From contig NZ_CP107834.1 in assembly GCF_036346595.1 (NCBI RefSeq), forward strand, positions 5,518,001 to 5,582,000: a stretch of 64,000 nt of DNA, read 5' to 3'. A model generated the notes under the pieces. That model had not been told where the DNA came from, ran no database searches, and saw nothing but the letters and a program-made list of their open reading frames with translations. The stretch is from Streptomyces sp. NBC_00525. Lineage in GTDB: Bacteria > Actinomycetota > Actinomycetes > Streptomycetales > Streptomycetaceae. Shown piece by piece: positions 18,601 through 26,653 of the stretch (position 1 is the stretch's first letter; the number at the start of each line of letters is the position of its first letter). The translations under genes were made by a program, and so were the position numbers.

Positions 18601-21600
18601 GGGCAACACCTACGGAACGGCCTGGCGCGGCGGCATCCCCGCCCGCTTCGCCGCCCAGGCCGCACACCATCCCGACCGCACCGCGGTGGTCGCCGGGAAC
18701 CACCGCTGGACCTACGCCACCCTGCTGCGCCGCTCCGGCGACTACGCCGCACACCTCACCGCTCTCGGAGTCCGCCCCGGCGACCTCGTCGGCATCCGCC
18801 TCGACCGGGGGCCCGAACTCCCCGCGGCCATGCTGGGCGTGCTGCGCACCGGCGCCGCCTACGTCCCCCTCGACCCGGACCAGCCCGCGGCTCGCACCGA
18901 CGCCCTCGCCGAACAGGCCCGTACCGTCCACGTCATCGACACCCCCGCACCACCCGGAACACCCGGCCCGGACGCACCCCTGAGCCCCGAGACCCCCGCC
19001 TACTGCAGCTTCACCTCCGGTTCGACCGGCCGCCCCAAGGGCGTCCTCGTCCCGCACGCGGCCGTGGAGAACGTCCTGGACTTCTTCCACGACCGGGCCC
19101 CGGACCGCTTCACCCGGGTACTCGCCCCGACCCCGGCCGCATTCGACATCGCCAACCTCGAACTCCTCCTGCCGCTGTGCCACGGCGGCACCGTGATCGT
19201 CGCCGACCGCGACCAGGCCCGCGACGGCGAGGAACTCCTCGCCCTCGCCTCCCGCGAACGCGTCACCGTGATCCAGGCGACGCCCTCCACCTGGCGGCTG
19301 CTCACCGCCGCCCCCTCCTGGACCGCCGCCGGACCCAGCGGGCCGCTGCTCGCCCTCAGCGGCGGCGAAGCCCTGCCCAGCGCCCTCGCCGCGGCGATCC
19401 GAACGGGGGCCGACGAGCTGTGGAACGTCTACGGGCCGACCGAGACCACCATCTGGTCGACCTGGCACCGCAGCACGGGCACCGCCACCGGCCCCTACGA
19501 GCCCATCGGCAACCCCATCGCCCGCACGGCCGTTCATCTGCTCGGCCCCGACGGGACACCCGTACCCGCCGGCGAGACCGGCGAGATGTACATCGGCGGC
19601 GCGGGCGTCGCCCTCGGCTACCTCCACGAACCGCACCTCACGGAACGGGCCTTCCGCCCCGACCCGTTCGCGCCCACGCCCGCCCGCATGTACCGCACCG
19701 GGGACCTCGCCCGCCGGGGCCCGCACGGGCTGGAGTTCATCGGCCGCACGGACGACCAGGTCAAGATCAACGGGCACCGGGTGGAACCCGGCGAGACCGA
19801 GGCCGCCCTGCGCGCCGAACCCGGCATCCGCGACGCCGCCGTCGTCACCCGCACCAACGCCCTGGGCGAATCCGACCTGCTCGCCTTCGTCACCGCCCAC
19901 GACCGCGACCTGGACACCACCGCGCTGCGCACCCGGCTGGCCGACCGCCTGCCCGGATACCTCCTCCCCGCCGCGATCCACCGCGTCGACGCCTTCCCGC
20001 TCACCCCCAACGGCAAGCTCGACCGCCGCGCCCTGAGAGCCGGCGTACGGCCCGACCCGCAAGGACACCCGCCGGCCGCCGACGAAGACCGCCTCACCCG
20101 CCTCATCCACAGAGTGGACCCCGCCTGCCCCGGCGACCCGCACGCCACCTTCACCGCACTGGGCCTGCACTCCCTGGCCCTGCTGCGGCTCACCGTCCTG
20201 TGCCGCGACGCATACGGCCTTCCCCTCACCGTGACCGAGGTCCGCGACTGCGCCACCCCGGCCGCGCTCGCCCGGCTGCTCGCCGACCGGTCGGCCACCA
20301 CAGCCTCGTACAGCCACGCCGGGCCACCGCGCGAAGAACTCCACCGGGCCGCCTCCGGGACCGCTCCCGTTCTCTCCCGCGCCCAGGAAGCGCTCTGGGT
20401 CCTCTGCCAGGACCCGCGGGCCGACGCGGCCTACCACATCCACCTCGGGTTCCAGCTGACGGGCGACCTCGACACCGACGCCCTGCACGCCGCCCTGCGA
20501 CGCGTGGTGGAACGCCACGACGCCCTGCGCACCACCTGCACCACCGGGCCCGACCTCACCCCGTTGCCCCGCATCGGCCCCGCACGCGTCGGTGCCGACG
20601 ACGGCACCCCCTTCGACCTGGCGGAAGGCCCCCTCATCCGCGCGGCCCTCATCCGCGAAACGGAGCACACGCACCGGCTGACCCTCACCCTCCACCACCT
20701 CGTCGCCGACGCCTGGTCGCTGGAAATCCTCCTGCGCGAACTCGCCACCCTGTACGAGGCGTTCAGCCGGGGGCGCCCCGACCCGCTGCCCACCCCGCCC
20801 GTGCGGTACACGGACTACGCCGCCTGGGAGCGCGAACGGGCCGGCCGGCAGGAGAAGGACGAGCGGTTCTGGCTCGACACCCTGACCGGCGCGCCCACCG
20901 TGCTCACCCTGCCCACGGACCGCCCCCGCCCACCCGGCCGGGACCACCGAGGAGCGCTCGTCACCCGCACCCTGGGCCCGGACCTGACCCGTGCCCTCGC
21001 CCGGTTCGGCGAGCGCCACGGCACCACCGCATTCGAAACCCTCACGGCGAGCTGGGCCGCGCTGCTCTCCCGGCTCTCGGACCAGACCGACCTCGTCATC
21101 GGCACACCCGTCGCCCGCCGGGACCACGCGGCGGTACAGGACCTCATCGGCTACTTCGTCAACCCCGTGGCCCTGCGCCTCGACGTCGCCGGCAACCCGA
21201 CGGCCGCCGCATTCGCCGCCCGCGTACGCGCCACCGTCCGGGACGCCCTCGCCCACGCGGACCTTCCCTTCGACCGGGTGGTCGACCTGGTGGCCCCGCC
21301 CCGCACCGCTGCCCACAGCCCCCTGTTCCAGTGCTTCCTGTCCTGGCAGGAACGTCCGGCCTCCTTCACCCTGCCCGGACTCACCACACGGCCCCTGCCC
21401 CGCCCGGCGCACACCACGGCCAAGTTCGACCTGGCCCTCCAGCTCACCGACCTCGGACAGCACGGCATCGCGGCCGAACTCGAATACGCAACCGCCCTGT
21501 TCGACGAGGCCGGCGCCAACCGCCACCTGGACTGCTGGCTCGTCCTGCTGGAGGCCTTGCTCGACGACGACCAGCTGCTCCTGGACGACCTCCCACTCCT

Positions 21601-23488
21601 CACCCCGCAGGAGGAGCGCCGCCAACTCCAGGCGTTCAACGGCCCCGTGACCACCCCGCCCACCCAGTGCCTGCACACCCTCGTGGCGGAACAGGCCGCC
21701 CGCGTACCGGACCGCCCCGCCGTACGCCACGAGGACGACACCCTCACCTACCGGCAGCTCGACCACCGTGCCAACCGCCTCGCCCACCGCCTGCGCGACC
21801 TGGGTGTCGGCCCCGGCGACCGGGTCGCCATCTGCCTCGACCGGGGCACCACCCTCGTCGTCGCCGTCCTCGCCGTCCTCAAGTCCGGTGCGGCGTACGT
21901 ACCGTTGGAGCCCGGACAGCCCGCCGCCAGGGCCCGGCTGACGCTCACCGGATGCGCGCCCGCCGCCCTCATCGCCGATCCGGCCCACGCCGCCGAACTG
22001 CTGGGCGACCCCGGCGACCCCGGCGCGCCGGGCGGCCCGCAGGGGGACTCCACCGCCGCCCGCCCGCCCGTGATCGACCCCCGCGGCCCGCTCCCCGAAT
22101 CCACGGAACCCGTCCGGTCCGCGGCCGCGCCCCACGACGTCGCCTACGTCATCCACACGTCCGGCTCCACCGGCACACCGAAGGGGGTGCAGGTCGAACA
22201 CCGCAACGCGGTCGCCCTGCTGGCCCACTGGCGCCCCCGGCTCCCGCGACAGGACGGCTTCGCCGCCTCGATGTGGAGCGGCATCGGTTTCGACGTCAGC
22301 GTGCTGGAACTCTTCGCGGCGCTCACCACCGGCGCCACCCTGCACCTCGTCCCCGAGACGATCCGCCTCGACACCGACGCCATGACCGCCTGGCTCCGCG
22401 AGCACGGCATCCAGCACGCCTACCTGCCGCCCTTCGCGGTACGCGCCCTGTGCCCCGGCGACCTGACCGGCCTGCACACCCTCCTGGTCGGCGTGGAACC
22501 CCTGAACGAAGCCCATCTGCACCGGCTCGCGGACGCGACACCCGGACTGCGCGTCGTCAACGCCTACGGACCCACCGAGGCCACCGTCCTGTGCACGACC
22601 TACGACACCATCGGCCCCCACGACCGCAACGCGCCCATCGGCCTGCCCGTCCCCGGCACCCGCGCCTACGTCCTGGACCGCCGGCTCAGGCCCGTACCGC
22701 ACGGCACGCCCGGCGAACTGTGCGTCTCCGGCGACCAGGTGGCGCGCGGCTACCTGGGCCACGAAGGCCCCGCCCTCACCGACGACCCCCTCACCGACGA
22801 CCCCTTCACCGAGGACCCCTTCAACGGCGGCCGGATGTACCGCACCGGAGACCTGGTGCGCCGGCTCCCCGACGGACCCCTGGAGTTCCTGGGCCGCCTC
22901 GACGACCAGATCAAGATCCGCGGCTACCGGGTGGAGCCGGGCGAGGTGGCCGCCGCCGCCACCGCCCACGACGCCGTGACCGAAGCCCGCGTCCTGCTCA
23001 CCGAAGCCGCGCTCACCCTCTACTACACGGGTGCCCTCGCCCCGGCCGCCCTGCGCGAGCACCTGCGTACCCGGCTGCCCGGCCCCATGGTCCCCGCGCA
23101 CTGCGTACGGCTGGCCGCCCTGCCCCTGCTGCCCAGCGGCAAACTGGACCGGGCCGCGCTCCCCGCCCCCGAGACGGTACGGACGGCCGGCAGCCCCGCG
23201 CGAGGGGAGACCGAGACCGCTCTCGCCGCCCTGTGGACGAAGATCCTCGGCACCACCGAACCCTGCCGCGAGGACGACTTCTTCGCCCTCGGCGGGCATT
23301 CCCTGGCAGCGGTGCGCCTCACCGCGATGGTCGGGGCGGAATTCGACGTGGACCTCACCCTCGGCGACGTCTTCGAGCATCCGACCCTGATGGCCATGGC
23401 CCTGCGCATCGTGGACCTGGGCCTCGCCGCCTTCCACCCCGAGGACCTCGCCGTCCTCCTCGACGAACTCGGACAGGAGCCGTCATGA
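15692..23488 (+). CDS. Nonribosomal peptide synthetase starting with an A-T loading-type module: A-T-C-A-T-C-A-T
   Basis: The GTG at 15692 overlaps the previous stop and follows a GGAGG site at the right distance. The same frame is open far upstream, but only from here does it encode NRPS sequence. Domains: A (7-453), T (463-537, CGGHSL), C (548-957, HHYVHDG), A (977-1453), T (1460-1533, LGLHSL), C (1557-1977, HHLVADA), A (1990-2500), T (2503-2577). Codes: first A, D-A-F-V-A-A-L-I-W (unassigned); second, D-I-L-Q-L-G-V-I-W, the glycine code; third, D-V-L-Y-L-G-A-V-L (unassigned). There is no N-terminal C domain, so it can initiate a chain, and no thioesterase, so its product must pass to another synthetase. 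It lies downstream of the TE-bearing gene, so gene order and assembly order probably differ. The stop overlaps the oxygenase start (ATGA). Confidence 0.95.
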   Translation: MTTPPPFDTAALRLHEAVAARAAREPGRPAVEDGDTVLTYGELDALARAHAGALHCPPGSLVAVALPRGADCVAAVLGVLHAGCTFLPTDPAVPAARRTAILSDASPAAVLTGPPDAAPAPRRHPATDPDTPAYCTYTSGSTGTPKGALLTHEGLRVVAQAQRDVLGARPGDRVAQFASPGFDAFVFELTMALAHGGTLVIVPEDIRADPHALAGFLRGRAVSFTVLPSVVTAGLSTAAPVRSLRAAASAGDVLPPHVVRDWPHPGPLYNLYGPTEATIWSTAHRCDPADPASAVPIGTPVPGVGVHLVDGEILISGPTLARGYLHRTGLTAERFPVVDGVRMYRTGDLGRLRADGAVEFLGRRDHQVKVRGFRVELGDIEAALRTHPDVTDAVALMNEDHLVAYTVPETAADLRAHLAARLPGHMVPARVHALPAFPLTPSGKADRAALAAVQHTPAASPQPLTGAEQAVAAEWREVLGTVCGVHETFQACGGHSLSAVRLANRLNHKLGTRLTALDILEDSTIAGLARHVDDPAHREPDPVAPAAADCPGPASAAQQQVAYAIEADGRTRAYLARARLTLRGTLDVPALHRALEDITRRHEILRTRFVLRDGELVQLTEESAPVTLDVHEGPEEPVWDALVEDVLDPTTLPLARWALIRRAPDEHLLLHAEHHYVHDGWSHQVFLTELADLYSGRHPQEPVQFAAFTQWQRQWLGSPEATAQEEHWQRLLRDAPATPALAPLGPGTGTARGRLLRRRLPPAVTRRVADLAAELRLTPFQVMFGTFALLLSRQTRSTDLLLGTTVANRNHAAWERVIGMIVNTVPVRVRSPRAERAGDYLRQARDGLLDSLRAAELPLSRIVAATGTPAPTILFSQHSTFDEPPAFRDLTVEAEVALANDTAKFPLNVTVVPHPENGVEVLFEYAPHRWDDTKAERLATAYTDLLASLTAALPLEEADRFLPDLGAGAPGNTYGTAWRGGIPARFAAQAAHHPDRTAVVAGNHRWTYATLLRRSGDYAAHLTALGVRPGDLVGIRLDRGPELPAAMLGVLRTGAAYVPLDPDQPAARTDALAEQARTVHVIDTPAPPGTPGPDAPLSPETPAYCSFTSGSTGRPKGVLVPHAAVENVLDFFHDRAPDRFTRVLAPTPAAFDIANLELLLPLCHGGTVIVADRDQARDGEELLALASRERVTVIQATPSTWRLLTAAPSWTAAGPSGPLLALSGGEALPSALAAAIRTGADELWNVYGPTETTIWSTWHRSTGTATGPYEPIGNPIARTAVHLLGPDGTPVPAGETGEMYIGGAGVALGYLHEPHLTERAFRPDPFAPTPARMYRTGDLARRGPHGLEFIGRTDDQVKINGHRVEPGETEAALRAEPGIRDAAVVTRTNALGESDLLAFVTAHDRDLDTTALRTRLADRLPGYLLPAAIHRVDAFPLTPNGKLDRRALRAGVRPDPQGHPPAADEDRLTRLIHRVDPACPGDPHATFTALGLHSLALLRLTVLCRDAYGLPLTVTEVRDCATPAALARLLADRSATTASYSHAGPPREELHRAASGTAPVLSRAQEALWVLCQDPRADAAYHIHLGFQLTGDLDTDALHAALRRVVERHDALRTTCTTGPDLTPLPRIGPARVGADDGTPFDLAEGPLIRAALIRETEHTHRLTLTLHHLVADAWSLEILLRELATLYEAFSRGRPDPLPTPPVRYTDYAAWERERAGRQEKDERFWLDTLTGAPTVLTLPTDRPRPPGRDHRGALVTRTLGPDLTRALARFGERHGTTAFETLTASWAALLSRLSDQTDLVIGTPVARRDHAAVQDLIGYFVNPVALRLDVAGNPTAAAFAARVRATVRDALAHADLPFDRVVDLVAPPRTAAHSPLFQCFLSWQERPASFTLPGLTTRPLPRPAHTTAKFDLALQLTDLGQHGIAAELEYATALFDEAGANRHLDCWLVLLEALLDDDQLLLDDLPLLTPQEERRQLQAFNGPVTTPPTQCLHTLVAEQAARVPDRPAVRHEDDTLTYRQLDHRANRLAHRLRDLGVGPGDRVAICLDRGTTLVVAVLAVLKSGAAYVPLEPGQPAARARLTLTGCAPAALIADPAHAAELLGDPGDPGAPGGPQGDSTAARPPVIDPRGPLPESTEPVRSAAAPHDVAYVIHTSGSTGTPKGVQVEHRNAVALLAHWRPRLPRQDGFAASMWSGIGFDVSVLELFAALTTGATLHLVPETIRLDTDAMTAWLREHGIQHAYLPPFAVRALCPGDLTGLHTLLVGVEPLNEAHLHRLADATPGLRVVNAYGPTEATVLCTTYDTIGPHDRNAPIGLPVPGTRAYVLDRRLRPVPHGTPGELCVSGDQVARGYLGHEGPALTDDPLTDDPFTEDPFNGGRMYRTGDLVRRLPDGPLEFLGRLDDQIKIRGYRVEPGEVAAAATAHDAVTEARVLLTEAALTLYYTGALAPAALREHLRTRLPGPMVPAHCVRLAALPLLPSGKLDRAALPAPETVRTAGSPARGETETALAALWTKILGTTEPCREDDFFALGGHSLAAVRLTAMVGAEFDVDLTLGDVFEHPTLMAMALRIVDLGLAAFHPEDLAVLLDELGQEPS

Positions 23489-24456
23489 AAGAGACGCTGA
23501 CCATCGAGGGCGGGCCCGTCGTCCTCGCGCCCACGGACACCCGCGACCTGCCGCAGGCGCTCGCCGGCCACCGGGAGGAGACCGAGACCCTGCTGACCCG
23601 GCACGGCGCCGTGCTCTTCCGGGGCTTCGACATGGGCACCCCGGAGGACTTCGTCTGCTTCGGACACGCCGCCTCCGAGACCCGGCTCGCCTACACCTAC
23701 CGGTCCACACCGCGCTCCACCGTCACCGACGGCGTCTTCACCACCACCGAATACCCCGCGGACCAGGAGATCGCCCTCCACTGCGAGAACGCCTACCAGC
23801 GGACCTGGCCCCGCAAGCTCGCCTTCTTCTGCCACACCGCCGCCACCACCGGGGGCGAGACCCCACTCGCCGACCTCCGCAAGGTCACCGCCGCCCTGGA
23901 CTCCGGCCTCCTGCGACGCTTCGAAAGACATGGCGTGCGCTACATACGCCACTACCGCCCCCATATCGACCTGCCCTGGCAGACCGTCTTCCAGACCGAC
24001 AGCCGGGAAGGCGTCGCCGCGTACTGCGCCGACCACGGCATCGACCACACCTGGCTCGACGACACCACCCTGCGCACCGCCCAGACCAGCCAGGGCGTGG
24101 CCCACCACCCGCTCACCGGCGAGCGGGTCGTCTTCAACCAGGCCCACCTCTTCCACTCCTCCAACCTGCCCCCGGAGACCGCCCGCGCCCTCACCTCCCT
24201 CTACGGCCCCGAAGGTCTGCCCCGCAACGCCACCTACGGCGACGGCACACCCTTCGCCGCCGGCGAACTGGCCACCGTGCGGGAGGCGTTCGCCGGTGCC
24301 CAGGTCGCGTTCCCCTGGCAGGCCGGCGACGTACTCCTCGTCGACAACATGCGCATGGCCCACGGCCGCCGCCCCTACACCGGGCCCCGCAGGGTCCTGG
24401 CCACCCTGATGGAGGCGCACACCCCCGCCGGGCACCGGGGAGGGCCCGCGCACTGA
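23485..24456 (+). CDS. TauD/SyrP-like Fe(II)/2-oxoglutarate dioxygenase, probable amino-acid beta-hydroxylase
   Basis: A 323-residue protein whose ATG overlaps the NRPS stop by 4 bp, preceded by AGGAG. The family couples 2-oxoglutarate decarboxylation to C-H hydroxylation. Visible iron ligands are His99-x-Glu101 (ALHCENAY) and His293 (RMAHGRR), and Arg302/303 (GPRRV) should bind 2-oxoglutarate. The H-x-E variant instead of H-x-D is shared with SyrP-, AsnO- and VioC-type enzymes that hydroxylate free or carrier-bound amino acids at the beta carbon. Because it is the last gene of the NRPS operon, hydroxylation of one of the eight residues is the likely job. The substrate cannot be read from sequence. 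Confidence 0.9.
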   Translation: MKETLTIEGGPVVLAPTDTRDLPQALAGHREETETLLTRHGAVLFRGFDMGTPEDFVCFGHAASETRLAYTYRSTPRSTVTDGVFTTTEYPADQEIALHCENAYQRTWPRKLAFFCHTAATTGGETPLADLRKVTAALDSGLLRRFERHGVRYIRHYRPHIDLPWQTVFQTDSREGVAAYCADHGIDHTWLDDTTLRTAQTSQGVAHHPLTGERVVFNQAHLFHSSNLPPETARALTSLYGPEGLPRNATYGDGTPFAAGELATVREAFAGAQVAFPWQAGDVLLVDNMRMAHGRRPYTGPRRVLATLMEAHTPAGHRGGPAH

Positions 24457-24480
24457 ACCGGGCCCGCTCGAATGCGCGGA

Positions 24481-24514
24481 AGGGCCGCACCCCCGGCGCC
24501 GGGGATGCGGCCCT
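24481..24514. terminator. Bidirectional hairpin between the NRPS operon and convergent gene
   Basis: AGGGCCGCA pairs perfectly with TGCGGCCCT, and inner CCCC/GGGG arms flank GGCGCC. It sits 24 bp after the oxygenase stop and 46 bp before the convergent FG-GAP gene's stop, so it can end both transcripts. Confidence 0.8.
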
Positions 24515-24560
24515 CTCACGTGCTCATGTCCCGGAAGGAACCGTCACACCGTCACACGGC

Positions 24561-25469
24561 TCAGAACAGGTGCTTGTAGCTGTTCCAGCCGCTCGTGCCG
24601 ATCAGCTTCTTGGACTTGTACGGGGCGGTGGCGTTGCCGGTGCCCTCGTACAGGTACAGCTCGCCGCCCTTGCGCGCGAGGAGGTCGGTCTTGTCGTCCT
24701 CGGTGATGTCACCCGTCGACACGAGGGTGTCGTACTGGTTCCAGCCGCTGCCGATCTTGGTGCGCTTGGCGAACGGGGCCTTCTGGTTGCCGGTGCCCTT
24801 GTACAGCCACAGGACGCCGGCCTTGTCGCGGGCGACGACGTCGTTCTTGCCGTCGCCGTTCAGGTCGCCGTTGCCGGCGATCTGGGTGTAGATGTTCCAG
24901 CCGTAACCGGCCTTGATGCGCTTGGTGACCTTGCCGTCGCCGTACCCGAGGTAGACGTACAGGTCGCCCTTGGTGTCGACGGCGAGAATGTCACCGCCGG
25001 CGGCCCCGCCGATCTGGCCGGGGGAGACGATCTTCTTGTAGATGTTCCAGCCGTAGCCGATCTGGACGGCGTTCTTTTCGAACTCCAGGTAGCCCATGTT
25101 CCCGTTGTCGTCACGGAACCAGAGGCCGTCGCTCATGCCGTCGTTGTTGTGGTCGACCTGCATGAGCGCGGAGACGTCGGTCCAGCCCTTGCCCGAGTAA
25201 TCGCGGGCCGTGAGGCCGCCCTTGCCGTTGGGCCCGTACGAGTAGAGGATGCCTGCCGAGGTCGCACCGTAGAGCCAGAAGTGCGGGTTGGTGGCGGCTG
25301 CTGCGGCGGCGGGAGCCGCTGCGGGCTGGCCCGCCGAGGCGCCGCGCTCGGGCTGCGGTGCATCGGCTGCCACGGCGGAGGTGCCGGTGGCGACGAGGGC
25401 GGCGGTGAGCGCCGCGGCTGCCGCGCGAGCGGCTATGCGCACGTGGCGCCGGCCAGTGGTTTTGGCCAC
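24561..25469 (-). CDS. Secreted FG-GAP/VCBS repeat protein, paralogue A
   Basis: About 302 residues from GTG 25469. I chose this start because a GGAG lies 5 bp upstream and the neighbouring paralogue begins the same way (MAK-x-x-GRR). An upstream ATG at 25535 lacks this support. The N-terminus has basic residues, then an alanine-rich hydrophobic stretch ending in AVAADA, a Sec signal peptide. An Ala/Pro linker follows, then tandem beta-propeller blades with repeats such as GYGWNIY and GSGWNQY. Asp-rich loops (DLNGDGKND, DHNNDGMSD) look like calcium-binding FG-GAP motifs. No catalytic domain is visible, so it is probably a secreted binding or structural propeller. It is nearly repeated by the next gene, which points to tandem duplication. 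Confidence 0.88.
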   Translation of the reverse strand: MAKTTGRRHVRIAARAAAAALTAALVATGTSAVAADAPQPERGASAGQPAAAPAAAAAATNPHFWLYGATSAGILYSYGPNGKGGLTARDYSGKGWTDVSALMQVDHNNDGMSDGLWFRDDNGNMGYLEFEKNAVQIGYGWNIYKKIVSPGQIGGAAGGDILAVDTKGDLYVYLGYGDGKVTKRIKAGYGWNIYTQIAGNGDLNGDGKNDVVARDKAGVLWLYKGTGNQKAPFAKRTKIGSGWNQYDTLVSTGDITEDDKTDLLARKGGELYLYEGTGNATAPYKSKKLIGTSGWNSYKHLF

Positions 25470-25537
25470 AAGTACTCCATGGATCGTGAAGTGGGAGGCG
25501 GCCCGCCGCACATGGGCGGCGGACCACCGATTCACCC

Positions 25538-25554
25538 GAATCGTGTCACGATTC
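25538..25554. promoter_or_regulatory. Perfect 8-bp inverted repeat upstream of FG-GAP paralogue A
   Basis: GAATCGTG and CACGATTC flank a single T, 69 bp before the gene's GTG in a short, comparatively AT-rich spacer. This suits a dimeric repressor or activator, but no regulator is assigned. Confidence 0.45.
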
Positions 25555-25608
25555 AGTATTCGAATCTTTCACGTTTCGTCATGGGTCTGTAACCGAACTG
25601 AACCGGGC

Positions 25609-26466
25609 TCAGAAGAAGAGGCGGTACGTGTTCCAGCCCGAGGTGCCGATGAGGGCCTTCGGCTTGTACGGGGCGGTGGCGTTGCCGGTGCCCTCGTACA
25701 GGTACAGCTCACCCTTCGAGTTGCGCGCGACCAGGTCGGTGATGCCGTCCATGGTCAGGTCGCCCGCGCCGAAGAGGGCGTTGTACTGGTTCCAGCCGCT
25801 GCCGATCTTCGTACGCTTCTCGTACGGGGCCTTCTGGTTGCCGGTGCCCTTGTAGAGCCACAGGACGCCGGCCTTGTCGCGGGCGACGATGTCGTTCTTG
25901 CCGTCGCCGCTCAGGTCGCCGTTGCCCGCGATCTGGGTGTAGATGTCCCAGCCGTAGCCGACCTTGAGGCGCTTGGTGACCCGGCCGTCGCCGTAGCCCA
26001 GGTACAGGTACAGGTCGCCCTTGGTGTCGCGGGCGAGCAGGTCACCGCCCTCGGCGCCGCCGAACTGGCCGACCGAGACGACCGTGTTGTAGATGTCCCA
26101 GCCGTAACCGACCTTCTTCGCCGGTTCGTTGTCCGAGTAGTACCAGATGTTGCCCGTGGTGCCGAGCTGCCAGCGGCCGTCCGCGAGGTTGTCCGCGTTG
26201 TGGTCGACCTGGCCGACGAAGGCGAGGCCCGTCCAGCCGCTGTCGATCTTGACGCGCGGGGTGAGGGTGCCGTCGCCGAGCGGCGTGTAGTGGTAGGCGT
26301 TGCCGGAGCTGTCGACGCCCTGGAGGCTGAACAGGGGCGCGTCGCCCACCTCGGCGGCGGAGGCGGTGGCGGCGGAGGCGCCGGTGGCGACCAGGGCCGC
26401 GGTTATCGCGGCGGCGGCGAGACGGGGCACAGCCCGTCCGGGCCGACGGCCAGAGATCTTGGCCAC
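25609..26466 (-). CDS. Secreted FG-GAP/VCBS repeat protein, paralogue B
   Basis: About 285 residues from GTG 26466, with GGAG 7 bp upstream and MAKISGRR at the start, like its neighbour. The signal peptide runs through AAAAITAALVATGASA with likely cleavage after ATASA. The mature protein is a chain of propeller blades sharing whole segments with paralogue A (GNGDL-S-GDGKND, GVLWLYKGTGN, GELYLYEGTGN, IGTSGWN). It lacks A's Ala/Pro linker and differs most in the first two blades. Function is unknown; extracellular location is the firm prediction. A 187-bp spacer with no gene separates it from the beta-glucosidase gene. Confidence 0.88.
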   Translation of the reverse strand: MAKISGRRPGRAVPRLAAAAITAALVATGASAATASAAEVGDAPLFSLQGVDSSGNAYHYTPLGDGTLTPRVKIDSGWTGLAFVGQVDHNADNLADGRWQLGTTGNIWYYSDNEPAKKVGYGWDIYNTVVSVGQFGGAEGGDLLARDTKGDLYLYLGYGDGRVTKRLKVGYGWDIYTQIAGNGDLSGDGKNDIVARDKAGVLWLYKGTGNQKAPYEKRTKIGSGWNQYNALFGAGDLTMDGITDLVARNSKGELYLYEGTGNATAPYKPKALIGTSGWNTYRLFF

Positions 26467-26653
26467 GTGTGTTCTCCATGGATGATGGGACGAGGCGTGA
26501 CGCGCCGCGGGATACGGGGACACGCCACGGAATTGAGGGTGATCCTTTCACGAGTCCCTCACGTCTCCAAGGGTTTGGCGAAATGCGGCCACCACCCGGC
26601 CTTCGCCCCGATATGCGGACACCTGCGGCGTTCGCGGGAGCGGTGTACCGGTG

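Noticed and set aside
18182..23437. 1751-codon open frame on the - strand inside the third synthetase
   Set aside because: Same GC-driven antisense effect; no recognisable domain, and it is fully covered by A, T and C motifs on the + strand.
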